From: CAYVBE01 sp964448935
GTDB taxonomy: Bacteria > Planctomycetota > Brocadiia > SM23-32
Reading direction: 5' to 3'
Length of the DNA: 6,825 nucleotides
NCBI GenBank assembly: GCA_964448935.1
Contig: CAYVBE010000215.1
Coordinates: 1-6,825 of the forward strand
Made by a program: the position numbers and the translations under genes
Notes under the pieces: model-generated
The model's input: only the letters and a program-made list of their open reading frames with translations
What the model was told of the DNA's origin: nothing
Database searches by the model: none
Shown here: positions 5,981 to 6,825 of the stretch, piece after piece
Layout: every line of letters begins with the position of its first letter
How positions within the stretch are numbered: the stretch's first letter is position 1

Positions 5981-6825
5981 GCATTTGCGAGAGACAGACC
6001 GGCGGGCGGATACTCTGCATACGCCTGAGCGGCCTCGGGGACGTGGTTCATGCCCTGAACGCCCTCACGCTGCTCCGCCGGGAGCGCCCCGACGCCCACA
6101 TCGGCTGGGTCGTCGAGGACCGGTTCGCCGACCTGCTGCGCGATCATCCTTACGTAGACGAGCTGTTCGTGGTGCCCAGGAAGGACTGGGGCCGGATGCT
6201 GCACAACCCGCTGCGCTGGCCCCGTCTGATCAAGGAGGGGCCCGCGCTGCGAAGACGGCTGGGCGAGGGCAATTTCGACATCTCGGTGGATTTCCAGAGC
6301 AGTCTCAAGAGCGCCTGGATCGTTCAGGCCGCCGGGGCGTCGCTGAGGGTGGGATTCGCCAGCGGCATCAGCCGCGAGATGAGCCATCTGGTGCAGAACC
6401 TGGAAGTGGATGCCCCCCGCGAGGGGGTCCACCGGATTGAACGCGACCTGGCGCTCCTGGCCGGGCTGGGGATCCCCACGCAATACGCCACCCCGATCCT
6501 CGGTTGTTCGAACGAGAACACACGAGCCATAGACGAGGCGCTGGAGCGCGGGCCTGGCGACGGCCCACTGGTGATCATTCACCCCGGCACCAGTGAATGG
6601 GCCTCGTTCAAGCGCTGGATACCCGCCCGCTATTCGCGGGTGGCTGACCGACTGGCGGCGGAGGAGAACGCGGACGTGCTGGTCAGCTACGGCCCGAACG
6701 AGCGGGAGTTGGCCGAAGATGTGGTGCTGCTGATGAAAAGGCCCGGGTCCCTGGCGCCGCGCACGGCGAACCTGCAGCAACTGGTGAGCCTGCTGGCGCG
6801 GGCCGACCTGTTCATCGGCAGCGAC
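5977..6825 (+). CDS. Glycosyltransferase family 9, heptosyltransferase-like (3' end beyond the window)
   Basis: An open frame of 283 codons runs off the right edge with no stop. GT9 enzymes transfer heptose or similar sugars from nucleotide-sugar donors to the inner core of lipopolysaccharide at the cytoplasmic face of the inner membrane. The N-terminal RILCIRLSGLGDVVHALNAL stretch (11-30) matches the acceptor-side motif, with D22 at the place of the catalytic aspartate of WaaC. DFQSSLKSAWIV (105-116) and RVGF (124-127) follow the family pattern. The C-terminal half starts with VIIHPGTSEWASFKRWIP (199-216), where K212 and W214 fit the donor-binding K-x-W. The sequence stops at ADLFIGSD, just before the expected (T/S)GPxH motif. 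Family length is about 320-360 residues, so roughly 40-80 are missing. The overall pattern is closer to WaaC (heptosyltransferase I) than WaaF, but assignment by eye is not secure. Its ATG overlaps the stop of the upstream gene, and GGAG (5969-5972) gives a ribosome binding site inside that gene. Confidence 0.92.
   Translation, partial: MSICERQTGGRILCIRLSGLGDVVHALNALTLLRRERPDAHIGWVVEDRFADLLRDHPYVDELFVVPRKDWGRMLHNPLRWPRLIKEGPALRRRLGEGNFDISVDFQSSLKSAWIVQAAGASLRVGFASGISREMSHLVQNLEVDAPREGVHRIERDLALLAGLGIPTQYATPILGCSNENTRAIDEALERGPGDGPLVIIHPGTSEWASFKRWIPARYSRVADRLAAEENADVLVSYGPNERELAEDVVLLMKRPGSLAPRTANLQQLVSLLARADLFIGSD

Noticed and set aside
5662..6780. Open frame (372 codons) on the minus strand at the right end
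   Set aside because: It is antisense to the GT9 gene, whose + frame has all expected motifs. The minus product is H/Q/G/P-rich with no domain.

Overview
This is a GC-rich, densely coded bacterial window (GC judged by eye, not computed) with five protein-coding genes and very little intergenic DNA. I see no RNA genes, insertion sequences, CRISPR arrays or large repeats. The heptosyltransferase-type GT9 at the right edge implies a diderm with lipopolysaccharide. Together with the membrane M48 protease, the sugar-binding-type domain fused to a reductase, and the ADP-ribosylglycohydrolase-like protein, it suggests an uncultured or environmental lineage of the Planctomycetota/Lentisphaerota/Hydrogenedentota/Armatimonadota sort. 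That placement is a low-confidence impression from protein style, not a measured result.

Layout. Bases 1-201 hold no convincing gene and end in a good ribosome binding site. A 665-residue protein follows (202-2199, +). It is an aldo/keto reductase with its catalytic tetrad, then two four-cysteine 4Fe-4S motifs, then a long C-terminal beta-rich segment resembling carbohydrate-binding family 9 (CBM9-like). About 40 bases on is a prepilin peptidase of the PilD/GspO type (2240-3121, +) with an intact zinc-cysteine domain and catalytic aspartates; a GC hairpin overlaps the reductase stop codon in the gap between the two genes. This gene converges, with only 7 bases between stop codons, on an integral-membrane M48 metallopeptidase (3129-4532, -). 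A gap of about 100 bases at the 5' end of the peptidase separates it from a divergent two-gene unit on the + strand: an ADP-ribosylglycohydrolase-family protein (4637-5980), coupled by an ATGA overlap to a GT9 heptosyltransferase-like glycosyltransferase (5977 to the window edge, truncated).

How they fit. The prepilin peptidase (processing of type IV pilin-like or type II secretion pseudopilins), the M48 protease (probably membrane-protein quality control) and the GT9 enzyme (LPS core assembly) all act at the cell envelope, but nothing shows that they form one pathway. The most unusual element is the reductase-ferredoxin-CBM9 fusion, which has no export signal. The second is the tight pairing of an ADP-ribosylglycohydrolase homologue with a sugar transferase. 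I found no evidence for a complete new multi-gene system.
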